A DNA stretch of 64,000 nt from Agriotes lineatus. Lineage: Eukaryota; Arthropoda; Insecta; Coleoptera; Elateridae. The first letter of the stretch is position 1. Each line of letters opens with the position of its first letter. Positions 1 to 10,617 of this stretch are shown piece by piece. The notes under the pieces were generated by a model. The model had not been told where the DNA came from and searched no databases. It saw only the letters and a program-made list of their open reading frames with translations. The DNA is taken from positions 177,788,015 to 177,852,014 of the forward strand of contig OW679195.1 in assembly GCA_940337035.1 (NCBI GenBank). Reading direction: 5' to 3'. The translations under genes and the position numbers were made by a program.

Positions 1-87
1 GTGTCTTCCTCAATGTTTGCAAAACGTACGAACTGTATAGATGGATTGATTGAAATTGGTTCGGTCAAATTCGGTGTTGTACCTTAC

Positions 88-238
88 CGATTGGGTGGCA
101 AGAATTTGCAGCTGTGGTTCTGTGGATTCCAGGAGCTTCTGGACCATTTTTAGGAAGCTTTCAACAAACAAGTTTAAGGTTTGTGCATGGCAGGCCACTA
201 GTAATTGATCCATTGCCTCCATTGCTATTATCACAAAC
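88..238 (-). CDS. EFR3: EFR3 homologue, coding exon 3 (gene continues off the left edge)
   Basis: EFR3 is a palmitoylated plasma-membrane protein that recruits the TTC7/PI4-kinase III alpha complex; the fly gene is stmA (rolling blackout). This 151-nt exon starts after a pyrimidine-rich acceptor ending CAG at 241-239 and ends at a TCG|GTAAGG donor (87-86). Together with the last two bases of exon 2 it encodes a segment beginning GFVIIAMEAMDQLL and containing NLFVESFLKMVQKLLES, which I recognise from the conserved N-terminal alpha-helical repeats of EFR3 proteins. The next conserved block of the family is not in the window, so the gene continues left of base 1. Phase 2/0 boundaries fit exactly. 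Family assignment is from memory of the family pattern; junctions are read directly. High confidence. Confidence 0.9.
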
Positions 239-345
239 CTGAAAAATGAAAAGAAGAAAATTAAATTAAAGACAAAACAAGTGGCATCTTCTAATTTTTG
301 GCATAAATGTTCGGAATTTTAGGGTCAAAAGTATCTTTTGTATGT

Positions 346-478
346 ATGCCAGTGTGGCGTGGTTCAATCTCTACATCTGGCAACTGGCAACTGGCTAAGG
401 AGTTCCAACCCTACACATCGTAGTAACATGGAACACAGTTTTACATCTCTTCCGAATGATGGTATCCTGTAGGCTTTT
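346..478 (-). mobile_element. SINE-like fragment in the EFR3 intron
   Basis: Read on the minus strand this stretch matches the plus-strand sequence at about 11318-11430: both carry CATCATTCG, GATGTAAA, ACTACGATGTGTAG and GGGTTGGAACTCCTTAG. It is the body of a dispersed short element, without a recognisable head or tail. It lies between coding exons 2 and 3. The SINE assignment is inferred from the tRNA-like head lying near the other copy. Confidence 0.55.
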
Positions 479-482
479 ACGT

Positions 483-1643
483 ACATTTTTTTATTTTAGA
501 TAAAAACATCAGGAATGTAAAATAAAAAAAAATTCCATGGCAACCAGAGGTTAAATAAAATATGAACGAGAAGTATTGAAACCCATTAAATTTTAAATTT
601 AAAAAAGTCCATATAGTTATTTTGTCAAGACATTTGTTTTTATATTTTCGTAATACTGCACCGTTATTGTATTTTAACTGAACTAAATAAACACATGAAA
701 AGTCATTTCTAACAGCAGCCGGCTATTAAAAATAATAACAGCCGCCTGCCATTTAGGAGTACATTTTTATTCCAAAAAAATCTTGAATGACACACAGCCA
801 ATATGCAAATAACGGACTTGGTTGATTATAAACTTCGGCTATCGCCTCGTATTGTTTAATTCAAGTGCGTTCGTTATTTGTTATATATCGGCCTAATAAC
901 GTTAATAACTATTTATACTACAGAATTTTCACATTTTTAACTCAAAATTATATAAAATGTTCTGTGTAATATTTGGAGTTTAGGAAAACATTTTTATTAT
1001 TAATGGGGAGGTTTAAATTTTTTCTCCAGCAGTGAGCCATACAGTTGCTATTTTATTTCAATTAGCATCTTCGTGCTTTAATCAATAATAAATTACCATC
1101 TGCCACATATTAGTACTTGATCTAATACATTTTGTTTACCTATTTGTACAATACAAGCACTAGATATTCAACAAAACTCAAACTAAGGTTCTCGACCTGC
1201 AAACTGTCTAATTACAAAGTAGACTGGTAACTAATAAGCCTTCCAACTTCCTTCTGCATGTTAGTGTGTATACAAACAAAAATTCTGATACATAGTTAAT
1301 GAAGCCACCCACCCATGCCATTCATAGGGTTTATTTGTGTAGCGGTCAATATTCCATATATGGTCAGTCACCTATTGATTAAAAGAAAATTATACACTGC
1401 ATGTTTCATTTCCTTAGCATTTTCATTTTTAAAGTGAATTTAAAATAGGCACAACCAGAAGCATTATTACAAAATCAATAGTTCATTTACACAAATTGAT
1501 GGAAACGTGTTTCATTTAGGCACTTTTTGTTTAGCAAAAACTTCTATTTAAATACCTTCTACAATATTTATGATTGTTGATTATTTCAGTTAATTTCATT
1601 ACCAGCAAAAAATGAATTATGCTACACTGTAATAAGTTCATAC
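483..1643. other. EFR3 intron sequence, no further feature seen
   Basis: AT-rich intronic sequence between the SINE fragment and exon 2. I find no ORF with recognisable content, no tRNA and no strong inverted repeat. Confidence 0.6.
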
Positions 1644-1848
1644 CCATATCGCTTCCTATAAATGTCTCGAGCAGCTTTCTGGAAGAGGTACTCTCCAATC
1701 CGATCCAGTTTTTCGGGAGAGCTGAGGGAATAAAAGGTGAGCTTTTCCATGTTGGACTTGACGAGCCCATCCTGAGGGATAACAGGGAAGATATTATCCA
1801 CCAAACGTTTGTATCTAGGCCGTAGGGCACTGCAGCAGCCACAGCAAC
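1644..1848 (-). CDS. EFR3: EFR3 homologue, coding exon 2 (Cys-rich membrane anchor and start of helical repeats)
   Basis: This 205-nt exon begins after a CCTAG acceptor (1853-1849) and ends at ATGG|GTATGA (intron from 1643). It encodes the hallmark EFR3 N-terminus: a cysteine cluster (CCGCC) followed by SALRPRYKRLVDNIFP, then GLVKSNMEKLTFYSLSSP and the EKLDRIGEYL motif, ending in KRYG. In EFR3 proteins the cysteines are palmitoylated and hold the protein at the plasma membrane. The exon starts with two bases of a split codon and ends with two bases of a glycine codon completed by exon 3, so the frame is continuous over a 1,405-bp intron (239-1643). An ATG at 1873 opens the same frame but lies upstream of the acceptor, so I do not take it as the start. 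Confidence 0.92.
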
Positions 1849-2431
1849 CTAGGTAAATAAAGCAATTAACCATCTTGGCGGCGTCCCATGAACGCAGGTG
1901 CTGTCACACTTGCACTTTAAGTAATTAAATATTGAAGGTTATAAGTATTGATTTTAGCCTTAATAAATTTAAGAATGTTTGCTTGATACTTAAGTTTTAT
2001 CGTTAGTATCAAAGTTACAAGTGTGAATTAGGTTAAAACTGCAGATAATGAAGATTGGACTATTTAAATGTTGGATAGATGATTTTGAGCTACAGTGAGT
2101 GGTGCTAGAGATAGTAAGTTAAACTGATCGTAACATTACCGGAAAACATCTTCAGTGGTTGCAAAATTAGGCAATCTTTCCTTAATTAGCAAAATCTAAG
2201 CTACTTTAACATAATTGACAGCTGCAAGTGACAAATTATAAAATCCATTATGTCAGTGCTGCCATCTACTATTGATTGAACCCAAGTTGTCCCTGTGTGA
2301 ACAATAGATGGCACTATATATAATAATCAATTTTTTTGAGCGGCAAAAACGAACATGTTCATGACATTAAACACATTTCTTTATGATACATAAGTTCACC
2401 TAAAAATATAATTGTAGTTTTTGCTACTCAC

Positions 2432-2516
2432 AACTAGGATCTGTACACTTTTGAACCATTGTTTCAATTAAATCGGGAACTTCGGGTGTATCAAAACAAC
2501 ATTTCACTAGAGACAT
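2432..2516 (-). CDS. EFR3: EFR3 homologue, putative first coding exon
   Basis: A minus-strand ATG at 2516 opens 28 codons (MSLVKCCFDTPEVPDL at the start) ending in AGTT|GTGAGTA, a near-consensus donor. The single leftover T plus the GT at the start of exon 2 makes a Cys codon, so the frame joins exactly to the EFR3 cysteine cluster over a 583-bp intron. The family usually has only a few residues before its Cys cluster, so this ~28-residue extension, which adds another CC pair, would be unusual or an alternative isoform. Support is phase, donor quality and position only; I do not recognise the peptide. It could instead be a chance ORF, with the true first exon elsewhere upstream. Confidence 0.55.
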
Positions 2517-3263
2517 TTTAAAATATAATTTTAAAAAGTCTTATTAAACAAATACCGTAGTTTAAACATATACACAGTTATTTAGAATATGTATATTACT
2601 CATGTTGTTGCGTTTATTCAATTATATTAACATTATACTGTTGATAGTTTATTGTATGTATATAAATTTATTATTTTCTCTGCTGATCCTACGACGCACG
2701 ATTTGTTAGTTTCAATATCAATTTGATTTTACGTTTTTAAGTAGAACTATAGATCAATGTTGACCGTTAATTTAATTAAAAGTGTTAGGTTTAAAATTGT
2801 CAGTTTAACAAAACTGGAACTACTAAACAAGTCAACAATTCAGGTACGCTTTAACATCATTTAGATACGTTTTAATTTAGTAGTTTAGCTGGTCGTTTTT
2901 ATAAATAATTAATTATTGTGCTTAAAGTTAATCTAACTCTAAGAGCAACGAGACGACGCCAGGGCGACGTCTGGCCGCCTAGCGGGTCGTCGCTTAACTA
3001 CTAAGCCTACTAACCTAGTTTCTATTTACAACCAACCCTCTGCCACCCTTCAATAATATGCACATGCGTCTTGTTGATGACTAAACGTTACTGCTTCGCT
3101 AATGAAATTTAAGATTTATTTAGCTTTTTCGAACTATAGGGTGGTTCTAAAATATTTAATTTTTGGGGTTTATTACTTGTTTATAATATAAACACAATTG
3201 GTATGAATACTGGATGAAAATAAATTCTGGTAGACGGTAGACCCCAAATGTATTTTGTATTTA
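2517..3263. other. Region upstream of EFR3: putative 5' flank
   Basis: AT-rich, with one short GC-rich island at about 2945-2995 containing GACGAC and GTCGTC as an imperfect inverted pair. It could hold the promoter and 5' untranslated exon of the EFR3 gene, but I see no decisive TATA or initiator arrangement. In the first coding intron, a small hairpin pairs GCCATCTACTATTG with CAATAGATGGC (about 2262-2317). Confidence 0.4.
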
Positions 3264-3523
3264 TATCGAGAGATCCAAAAAAAACTGTTCCCCAGCGGGC
3301 TGTGAAAATTCAAAGTATGAATAATATGTTGGTGACACTGTACGTCAATGTCAAATTCGAGGTTATCAGGTTAGGTTTTCCGTCAGTTATGACACAAAAT
3401 GACGAAAATCCTAACCTGCTAACCTCAAATTTGACATTGACGTACAGTGTCAGCAACATATTATTCATACGTTGAATTTCCACAGCCCACTGAGGAACAG
3501 TTTTTTTTTTGGATCTCTCGATA
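3264..3523. repeat. Long palindrome with the recurrent core module
   Basis: Outer arms begin TATCGAGAGATCC and end GGATCTCTCGATA. They include an A8/T10 run, CTGTTCC(C)CAG and the GTATGAATAATATG block, and meet at the core module (GGTTAGGTTTT...AAAATCCTAACC). Both arms share variants not seen in other copies of the module, for example CAATGTC where others have CTATGTC. The outer arms are unrelated to those of the other copies. Confidence 0.85.
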
Positions 3524-3624
3524 CATCTACCTAAATTAAATTTGGTATAGCTTTTTCAGAGAACAAAACACACAATTATGTAATCGTAATTAACATTTTG
3601 GCTGAACTGGAAATCACCTTCGCA

Positions 3625-4206
3625 TTTTTACTTTTTTTACAATAAAGGAAGTATTGGATTTACCCCAAAAATGGTTCAACAGATCTTCACGTTTTAGAGT
3701 CCCCTGAACCCAAAAAACATATTTGTTTTCATTGGTCTGTCTGTCTGTGTGTGTGTCTGTTTGTGTACTATGTAGATGCGACAGCAAGCTTTTGAAGAAA
3801 ATCGCATTACCGGAAGTAGGTGTTTACTTTCGTGATTTTTCAGTTTTTTCGATTTTTTCAAAAACGGCTCTAACGGTTTTTTTAAACTTTACAGTTTTAT
3901 TACATTTTTAATGTGTATTGATGTGAGAATACTTCTAAAATGGGTTTCTTTTGTTTTTTCTTCTATTTTTTTTATTAACTCCTATTTTAAATAGAACACC
4001 CCGTCTATTATTACATTTTTGAATTCAGCTTAAAATTCTAGAGAAAATTTGTCTGTTCAACTAATGCTCTATTTTGTACCGTTTTTGTAGAATTTGTAAT
4101 TTTTGAAAATTTTTGACAAATGCTTAAAAATTTAAAATCAAATTTTTGGCTAATTATAAGATCACTGTAAAAGAAAGTTGTGTGCGTGTATCACACCAGA
4201 TTTTTA
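3625..4206 (+). repeat. Dispersed repeat family A, copy 1 (internally deleted)
   Basis: First of six copies of a ~650-700-bp repeat. In this orientation it starts with a small hairpin (ACTTCC...AAAGGAAGT), carries a (CTGT/GTGT) microsatellite, GATGCGACAGCAAGCTTTTG, CGGAAGTAGGTGTT and GAACACCC, and ends TGTATCACACCAGATTTTT. This copy lacks the segment between the microsatellite and TGTACTATGTAG that copies 2-6 carry. No coding capacity. Other copies: 24825-25515, 30277-31318, 31440-32130, 48211-48850, 61799-62485. Confidence 0.85.
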
Positions 4207-4244
4207 ATTTAATGTTAATGGAACACCCTGTATATTTTTACGTA

Positions 4245-4916
4245 ATTTGATTCGTCTCTAAATTCCGAATTTAAATATTTAATGATGCATTATAACCTCA
4301 CAAGTGACTTTTGGTTGTTAGCCTTTGTGCTTTCTAAATAAAACTGTAAGTGATATAAAATAGTATATTATGGGACAAGTGGTTGAAATAAAAATTCAAC
4401 GTTGAGAGTGGTTTAAAAGTAACTCGTGACGTTGTAATTTTATCAGCCACGAGTTACATATACTATTTATTTCTACTCATGACATTGAAATCAGTTATTT
4501 TGACATTGATTCCGGTGGTTGAAATCACATTTCAACCAGTAGAGATCGAAATGTTCGGACTACCGGGATTTCAAACTGTTTGACATTCAATTGTTGACAA
4601 GAGAAATGTCACTTTATGTGTAATTTTTTCTAAAGTGCATCAATTTGTTAGTTCACTTATGATGTTACACTTGTGCTCATAAAAATGAATTACACTGTTG
4701 GACTGATTTTTGTAATATTTTAGTTTCGTAATGTTTCGAAGTGAATTTGTTTGTTGTATTAAATTACAAGAAAATAGTTAAATAAAAATATCGTTTAAAA
4801 AATTATTTAATAATGCGAATAGTACGACTTTTCACATCAGTGCAACAGTAAGTTAATTGCATTTTTTATGAGCACAAGTGTACATTATTAATTTCGGAAT
4901 TTAGAGGCGAATCATG
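4245..4916. mobile_element. Inverted-repeat element (MITE-like)
   Basis: Ends form an inverted pair: GATTCGTCTCTAAATTCCG near 4252 and CGGAATTTAGAGGCGAATC near 4893. A second inverted pair lies inside (ACACTTGTGCTCATAAAAA near 4668 and TTTTTATGAGCACAAGTGT near 4864). About 670 bp, no ORF. Superfamily not assigned. Confidence 0.55.
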
Positions 4917-5310
4917 TTTTGTACAAAATTCAAGGTGATACTTTTAAAATAAAAAGTTAAGCTGCTTTAAACTGGAAATGGATGTTTAATTGAAACTCCA
5001 CAGTTTTATGTGCTTTGTTTTTGGGAAAACACCATACCAAGTTTCATAAATGTATATGTATAATGAAAAATATATTTGGGGTCTATCAGAATTCTTTAAA
5101 CCAGGCATTTTGAAGAGTTATTCTCAATATTTGTTTCAATTTAAAGTTCAAAGTTATGCTAATAATGACGAACTATAAAGAACAAGCAGTAGTTGATCAA
5201 TGCAGAAGATGTGGAAAGACGACTGAAAATATAGAACGTAGAACTAGCTAGTACAGATTATATACAACAACGTAGTAAAAATAATCCACCAACAACTAGG
5301 GAATAGTATG

Positions 5311-5466
5311 TACTGGGTGATCATAAATGATTGATTTTTTTTCTTAGGTTTGCACTGTTTATGTTGGTGGGGCTGTAAGTCTATGTCAAATTCGAGGTTA
5401 GCAAGTTAGGTTTTGCGTCAGTTTGTGTCAAAACTGACGCAAAACCTAACCTGCTAACCTCGAATT
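5311..5466. repeat. Core palindromic module with a TACTGGGTGATCATAAATG outer arm (right side lost)
   Basis: The left part matches the outer arm found reversed at 40690-40726 (CTTAGGTT(T/G)GCACTGTTTATG). The core follows (ATTCGAGGTTAGCAAGTTAGG...CCTAACCTGCTAACCTCGAAT) and stops abruptly at 5466, so the right outer arm is missing. Confidence 0.75.
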
Positions 5467-5490
5467 ATAAGTATTATATTCGGTATATTA

Positions 5491-5606
5491 CATACCGAAG
5501 TGGAAAGTGTTTCATTACTGTCGAGAGATTAAATAGTTAACCGAGATGCGAAGCGTCGAGGTCAACTTTATCTGGAAACAGGAATAAAACTTTTCACCGT
5601 GGTATG
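5491..5606. repeat. Hairpin with CpG-rich apex
   Basis: CATACCGAAGTGGAAAGTG pairs imperfectly with AACTTTTCACCGTGGTATG; the apex contains GATGCGAAGCGTCGAGG. It lies 25 bp from the truncated core module. Confidence 0.7.
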
Positions 5607-5775
5607 TCACAACCACTTTATTCTAAACAATAATTGGAAACATTATTATTATTATATTATGGTTCGACAGGTTGTGACGCGCATGAGTGGATGAACAAGT
5701 TTCCTTTTGCCGGTACCTGATGTCTTCGTTACAAGTTTGTGTTATTGTTTGGATAAGTCAAATAATAGATACTAA

Positions 5776-6072
5776 CAGCGTACATATATCAAACAAGTAG
5801 AGACACTCACTGTCGGTTCCTTTGATATAAATATACCGATTTTGATTACCTTGAACGGCTCCTGGGGGGTACTTTCCGATAGTACTAACAGATGGCGCCA
5901 CTACTTTATCACACATGATTGGTAGCAGAGCCAGTAACTGGTTCTGATTGGTAGAACTTTGTGCCATCTGATAGTCAAGTTTAGAAATACCCCCCGAGTT
6001 ACTGTCCCAGGCACTCTAGACAGGATTCAACTTTGGCATGAGTGTCTCTACTTGTTTGATATATGTACGCTG
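5776..6072. mobile_element. MITE with ~34-bp terminal inverted repeats
   Basis: The left end CAGCGTACATATATCAAACA continues AGTAGAGACACTCA and is mirrored without mismatch at the right end, which finishes TGTACGCTG. About 297 bp, no coding capacity. Flanking ATACT/ATACT may be a target duplication but is not clean. Confidence 0.85.
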
Positions 6073-6156
6073 ATACTGTCATTTTTTTGAGTTTTCGAAA
6101 GTAAATTCGCAAGTTTGAAACTATGGACTAGGATGTCGTAAAAAATATTGTACTAT

Positions 6157-6232
6157 ACATGACCGGAAAGTGTTTTGCAGGTCTCCCCAAGCTTCCCGGG
6201 CTCGCCTGCGGCTCGCCCTTTCCGGTCTTGTA
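6157..6232. repeat. Hairpin with GC-rich apex
   Basis: TACATGACCGGAAAG pairs with CTTTCCGGTCTTGTA. The loop holds CCCGGGCTCGCCTGCGGCTCG. Same architecture as the hairpins near 5550, 7464, 14880, 30440 and 57170, but different sequence. Confidence 0.65.
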
Positions 6233-6506
6233 ACGTAATAGTAATTTACGTTACATACATTTGTGATCTACGTATTTCTTAAATCAAAATATGGATATCT
6301 GCAGAAAACTTTCTGTAGATAAAAGGAGGAGCTTTAGTATTACTAATTTTGTGAAATAAATAGACAGCTTGTAGGATATTCCGGTTAATGTTAATCTGGT
6401 TTAATTTGCCATGGTTATCAGTTAAGGATTTGAATTTTCTAATAGTAAAGATAAGTGTTGTACGAGAGCTTTACATTTTTTGTATTCTTTTTGAATCTGC
6501 ATTTCT

Positions 6507-6714
6507 ACTCGGCAGGTTATGAGTTCGAACCTCGTTCTTGCACATCGGTTAAAGCATACGCCTTCTGGCCACAATACGTTCGGTGGTCGTCGTTTCTGTG
6601 AGAGCATTTTTCTATTAAATTTAATGGATTAGACTAGCTACCTGTCCGGGCCGCAGCCGAGGATAGCTCATAGAACTACAATTTGTGTTGTTAACTAGGT
6701 TCTAAGCCTATATT
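6507..6714 (+). mobile_element. tRNA-derived SINE, 5'-truncated copy
   Basis: Matches the SINE at 10824-11086 in the same orientation: a B-box-like GAGTTCGAACC, then a run shared with that copy (GGTGGTCGT, CTGTGA, GGATTAGACTAGC, GCCGAGGATAGCTCATA, GCCTATATT). The A-box half is missing or too diverged. No coding capacity. Confidence 0.6.
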
Positions 6715-7148
6715 ACATTGGCAGCTGCTCATTAGGAGCTCAGGGTCGCTAGCCTCGCCATCAACAGTCTATTATATGTCATTAGAAAAAAGTAACTATT
6801 CTATAATTGAAAATATGTTTATTTGAAATCGGCAGTGAAGTACGCCGAAATCGTCATTAAAATACGAGAAATCGGCAGTGAAGTAATCCATTGCTTTACG
6901 ACTTTTTTGTAGGTGGCGAGGCGACAGATAAACGTCAATCGACCGAACATAACCTACAAAAGTTGGTTAAAATGTTGTAATTTCACGATTTCTCGATTTC
7001 AAATAAAACATAGTGTACACCTCGGCACTGAAGTTCCTTTTTATCCCTCATGTGGTTTATTTGCCTTGGCCCTACGGGCCTCGGCAACTAAATCCACATT
7101 CGTGATAAAAAGTTATACCTCAGTGCCTTGGTATACAAACTACTATTT

Positions 7149-7935
7149 ATCTACAACCACCACTAAAAGTAGGCCTTTTAACGCTAGCTTGTTTCCACTA
7201 AAAGTGACGTTTTATGGTTTACCGTGGTTAAAGAAATCAGCTGTTTACTTTTAGCCCATGTGCTAAAAGTGAAGTGAGGTTATAAAACTACAATTTCGAA
7301 CTGTAAGTGAAGTTGTAAAGTTATTCTAGTTGCTTCTTGCGTTGCAGGTAAAGTGTTTTTGAAATAATCAAAGCATTATGTAATGAATACAGTCAGATGC
7401 GGAGTATTCAGTAGTTATATCCCTAGTGCATTCTGTATATTCGAGTATTTCTCGAGAACGCGAAGCGTTCGAGAGAAATACTCGAATTATACAGAATGCA
7501 CGTGGGGAATATTGCAAGACTATTCCTCGAAGAAATATCATCCTTTGTATACCACACTATTCATTTTTAATAAGTTTTCAGTTTTCTGTCTGAAATTTCT
7601 TGTGTACCTTGCTGGTTTGCTCTTTTTCCTGCAAATACTCGCTATTGCACTTGTGCAAATACCCGGGTATTGCACTAGTGCAAAATATTCGCTGTATTCG
7701 ACTCTGATTGGTTCAAATTTTGAAAATTGATTGATGGGATTGGTTTATATTATCTGAGGGGAATAGTCATAATTACATTTCGTAACTGACCTTGACTACT
7801 GTCATTAGCAAACGTTCGCCCGAGCGGCATGGCCTACTGTTTATTATGACATAAATTAGAAGTGTCGTAGATGCAAACCTTTGTTAAATCGATATTTATG
7901 GATTAATAACAGTAAAATTAAGGTAGTAGATAAAA
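7149..7935. repeat. Long inverted-repeat arm, left partner of 14975-16940
   Basis: This arm reappears reversed in two blocks on the far side: 7149-7275 matches 16940-16840 (ACCACCACTAAAAG, GCTTGTTTC, CTAAAAGTGAC, TTTACTTTTAG), and 7275-7935 matches 15207-14975 in part (GAGGTTATAAA, AAGTTATTCTAGTTGC, TTATGACATAAATT, GCAAACCTTTGTTAAAT, TTATGGATTAATAACAG). It may be one end of a ~9.8-kb element or simply one of two inverted copies. ORFs in it are not recognisable proteins. Confidence 0.6.
7415..7510. repeat. Hairpin with CpG-rich apex
   Basis: GTGCATTCTGTATATTCGAG continues into a nearly perfect mirror (CTCGAATTATACAGAATGCAC); the apex is AGAACGCGAAGCGTTCGAG. It is absent from the partner arm near 15.1 kb, so it is either an insertion or lost there. 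Confidence 0.8.
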
Positions 7936-8379
7936 TACTGTATGCAACGCGTGCTAAAAGCACTTGTTGCATAAATAGCTATTATCATCTATCCGACCGT
8001 TATAATATAACAAGGTTTATGTAATGAGATCCGGAGGTGGCTATTCGATACCGCTTAAAACATGTAAAACAACATATGCGAAGTATGCCAACATAACATA
8101 AATTATGTGTTAACACACTCGCTCGTATTAATGCACCAATAGGTTGGCAGCTGTCGAGGGCGATCCGAAATGTGGGCCAAACTTATATGGAAATTATATC
8201 GGCGAAAACGCTGTCGCGGCAGAATCAGAATATAGCAGTTTCAATGTGACGCGAAGGCTAGCGATGTTGCAGCCGAAACCGTAGTAAATTCGTGCGTTTA
8301 TCAACAGCAATATAACAAGGGCGAGACATACTTATCGATAAGTTCTTACATATATTGCAGACCAATCCAATTTGATTAT
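7936..8379. other. Unassigned repeat-like sequence
   Basis: Contains a small imperfect hairpin (GCAACGCGTGCTAAAAGCAC...GTTGC, near 7944) and slightly raised GC at 8140-8290. No recognisable coding sequence. Confidence 0.4.
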
Positions 8380-8948
8380 TTTTAATTACGTGAGTCAGTT
8401 TGACAAATCAGATCACACTTGAAGTGATTATTACACACAACTGTCACATGACTGACATCAGCCAATGAAAACCATGCATTTTTTGGAACTCGACCAATCC
8501 CGAACTGCTTAGCTGATAAGCGCCCGTGGGCTGCTTACCAAGCGATAAGCTCCCTAGGGATGATTATCGACCCCGTGGATGGTCTCATAATTAGAAATAG
8601 AAATGCAAGGAACAAGCAATTTGAGTTTTTATGCATTATTAGATCAATTTTAAATCATAATTCGTATACGGGTTTTGTGTAATAATCTTCAAAATATAAA
8701 CGCGGGCGACAGACTTACATATAATTTTGCCCGTGCCAAGAGCCATCGTGCTGGTTGCCCTTAGAAAACTTCCCTCGGGCAAGCCCTCGAGACAGTTTTC
8801 ATTGCAACCAGCACTCGACCCTTGGCGTGTGCAAAATTATCGGCAAGTATGTCTCGCCCTTGTTATATTACTATTGAAAACGACCCTAGGGTGATTTTCA
8901 ATCACCATGGAAACTACCTAATTAAAATTCAGTAGTAGATATCTTATG

Positions 8949-9090
8949 ACAAGTTGGTGGCACTGTAAATCTAAGTCAAATTCGAGGTTAGCAGGTTAGG
9001 TTTTGCGTCAGTCTGTGTCAAAACTGACGCAAAACCTAACCTGATAACCTCGAATTTGACATAGACGTACAGTGTCACCAACATATTATA
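8949..9090. repeat. Core palindromic module inside the loop of the composite palindrome
   Basis: AAGTTGGTGGCACTG and CAGTGTCACCAACATA bound the module; its centre is TTGCGTCAGTCTGTGTCAAA followed by the mirror. The two arms differ at several positions (AAATCTAAGTC against GACATAGACGT), so this looks like an older copy than those at 3264 and 56215. Confidence 0.85.
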
Positions 9091-9187
9091 ATGAAGTGTC
9101 AAATTAATTTGTCAGAAAAATGGTTTCTCGCTTCGGTAAAAATTATTAATTTATTTAAGAACTTATCTTCCCGAATTCACCACGGCC

Positions 9188-9294
9188 AGTGATAAATCCT
9201 TATAATTTTGACAAATAATATCCCTCAAGTGCGTTACCTTCTAGGCAACGCACTTTCGGGTTATTTCTCAAAATTATTGCGGGTGATTATCACT
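9188..9294. repeat. Hairpin in the loop of the composite palindrome
   Basis: AGTGATAAATCC pairs imperfectly with GGGTGATTATCACT, and CAAGTGCGTTACC with GGCAACGCACTTT; the apex is TTCTA. Arms of about 51 nt. Confidence 0.7.
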
Positions 9295-9780
9295 TCCCTT
9301 GGTAAATTATAGCTGATAATTTTGCACACGCCAAGGATCGAGTGCTGGTTGCAATGAAAACTGTCCTGGAGGCTTGCCCGAGGTCAGTTTTCTAAGGACA
9401 ACCATCACGATGACTCTTGGCACGGGCAAAATTATATGTAGGTAAGTCTGTTGCCCGCGTTTATATTTTGAAGATTATTACACAAAACCCGTATACGAAT
9501 TATGATTTAAAATTGATCTAATAATGCAAAAAACTGAAATTGCTTGTTTCTTCCATTTCTATTTCTAATTAAGACAACATCTACGCTACGAGGTCGATAA
9601 TCGGCACTAGGGAGCTTATCGGTTGATAAGCATCCCTAGGGCGCTTATCAGGTAATCAGTTCGGAATTGGTCGATTTTCAAAAAATGCATGGTTCTCATT
9701 GGATGATATCAGTTATGTGTAATAATATTCATAATTACACATATTGTGTGAAGTGTAATGCAATCCGAGGGTAATAGCAA

Positions 9781-10543
9781 CGCTGCGCTGATAGCACATG
9801 TGGTGTAATCTTTGATATTGAAAATGAATATATTAGAGCTCCGAGCACTGTTTTGGTAACAAATTAGTTCTTATCGATATAACTGCTTGCAGAAGAACGA
9901 GCAGCGAAATCGCGCCTTCACAGATTCGATAGATACTTTTTACAGGTAAGATACTCATATATCAAATGAACCGGAATATGAAAGTCATAATCAAGTGAAG
10001 TTTAAAATTCTGACATAAGAAAATCGTAGTAACGACTCAGGGTGCGATTGAAAAATCACGATATCGCCCATCACTAGTTAGGGCGTGTTTATTTATCTTG
10101 GGAGATTTCGATTGTTTCATGAAGTTTTATACAGAAAAATGGCGGAGAATAACTTAACTAAGTATTCTCAACATTAATTTTAAAAGTCTGCCGTTAGCTG
10201 AAAAGGTTAACATAAGAAAAACTTGGACGGCTTATACCGGTAACAGTGGTCATATTTTTCATAGGCTCCCTATCATCAATTTTATTTTTGATGGCCCTGT
10301 ACTATTTTCATTTAACACTACTGATATTTTTCATAAAAATATCAGGGCCTACTACCTTTCTGCAAATAACTAAATTTCTGCACTTTCTTTCACCTCATTA
10401 AATTTCTTCATTATGCAAGTTCGAAGCAAAATAAAAAATTGAGATCGGTATACCCTCAAAAAGACTACTCGACTGAAGCTTTTAGACACCTTGTTATTTT
10501 TGAGTTGTCATGTTTTTAAATAGAAACGTTACTACCGGGTGCC
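9781..10543. other. No gene seen
   Basis: AT-rich. Contains only a short perfect inverted repeat, CTGATATTTTTCATAAAAATATCAG, split over about 10322-10346. Confidence 0.5.
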
Positions 10544-10617
10544 GGGCTCCATAGCTCAGTGGTAAGCATTCTGGCTGCTGATCTAAGGGTCGAAAGTTCG
10601 ATCCCGATCCTGGTGAG
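10544..10617 (+). mobile_element. tRNA-like SINE head
   Basis: GGGCTCCATAGCTCAGTGGT resembles an acceptor strand plus D arm/A box, and AAGTTCGATCCCGATCC resembles a T arm/B box at the right spacing. The acceptor halves do not pair and the anticodon stem is poor, so it is not a working tRNA. It is probably the head of the SINE whose body lies at 11318-11475, separated from it by the palindrome at 10618-11316. Confidence 0.4.

Larger units (their letters stand above)
8380..9780. repeat. Composite 1.4-kb palindrome
   Basis: Two arms of roughly 450-480 bp face each other: 8380-8865 and 9305-9780. Paired landmarks include ACCATGCATTTTTTG/CAAAAAATGCATGGT, GCCCGTGCCAAGAG/CTCTTGGCACGGGC, TATAAACGCGGGC/GCCCGCGTTTATA and CCAGCACTCGA/TCGAGTGCTGG. 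Each arm contains its own hairpin around GCACGATGG or GAAAACTG. The loop (8866-9304) holds a core module and another hairpin. Confidence 0.8.

Noticed and set aside
1622..1873. ATG at 1873 as the EFR3 start
   Set aside because: It lies upstream of a good CCTAG acceptor and would encode an unconserved leader; the phase-matched upstream exon explains the frame better, though this is not certain.
10544..10617. Functional tRNA gene
   Set aside because: Acceptor strands do not pair and the anticodon stem is mismatched; A and B boxes alone fit a SINE head better.
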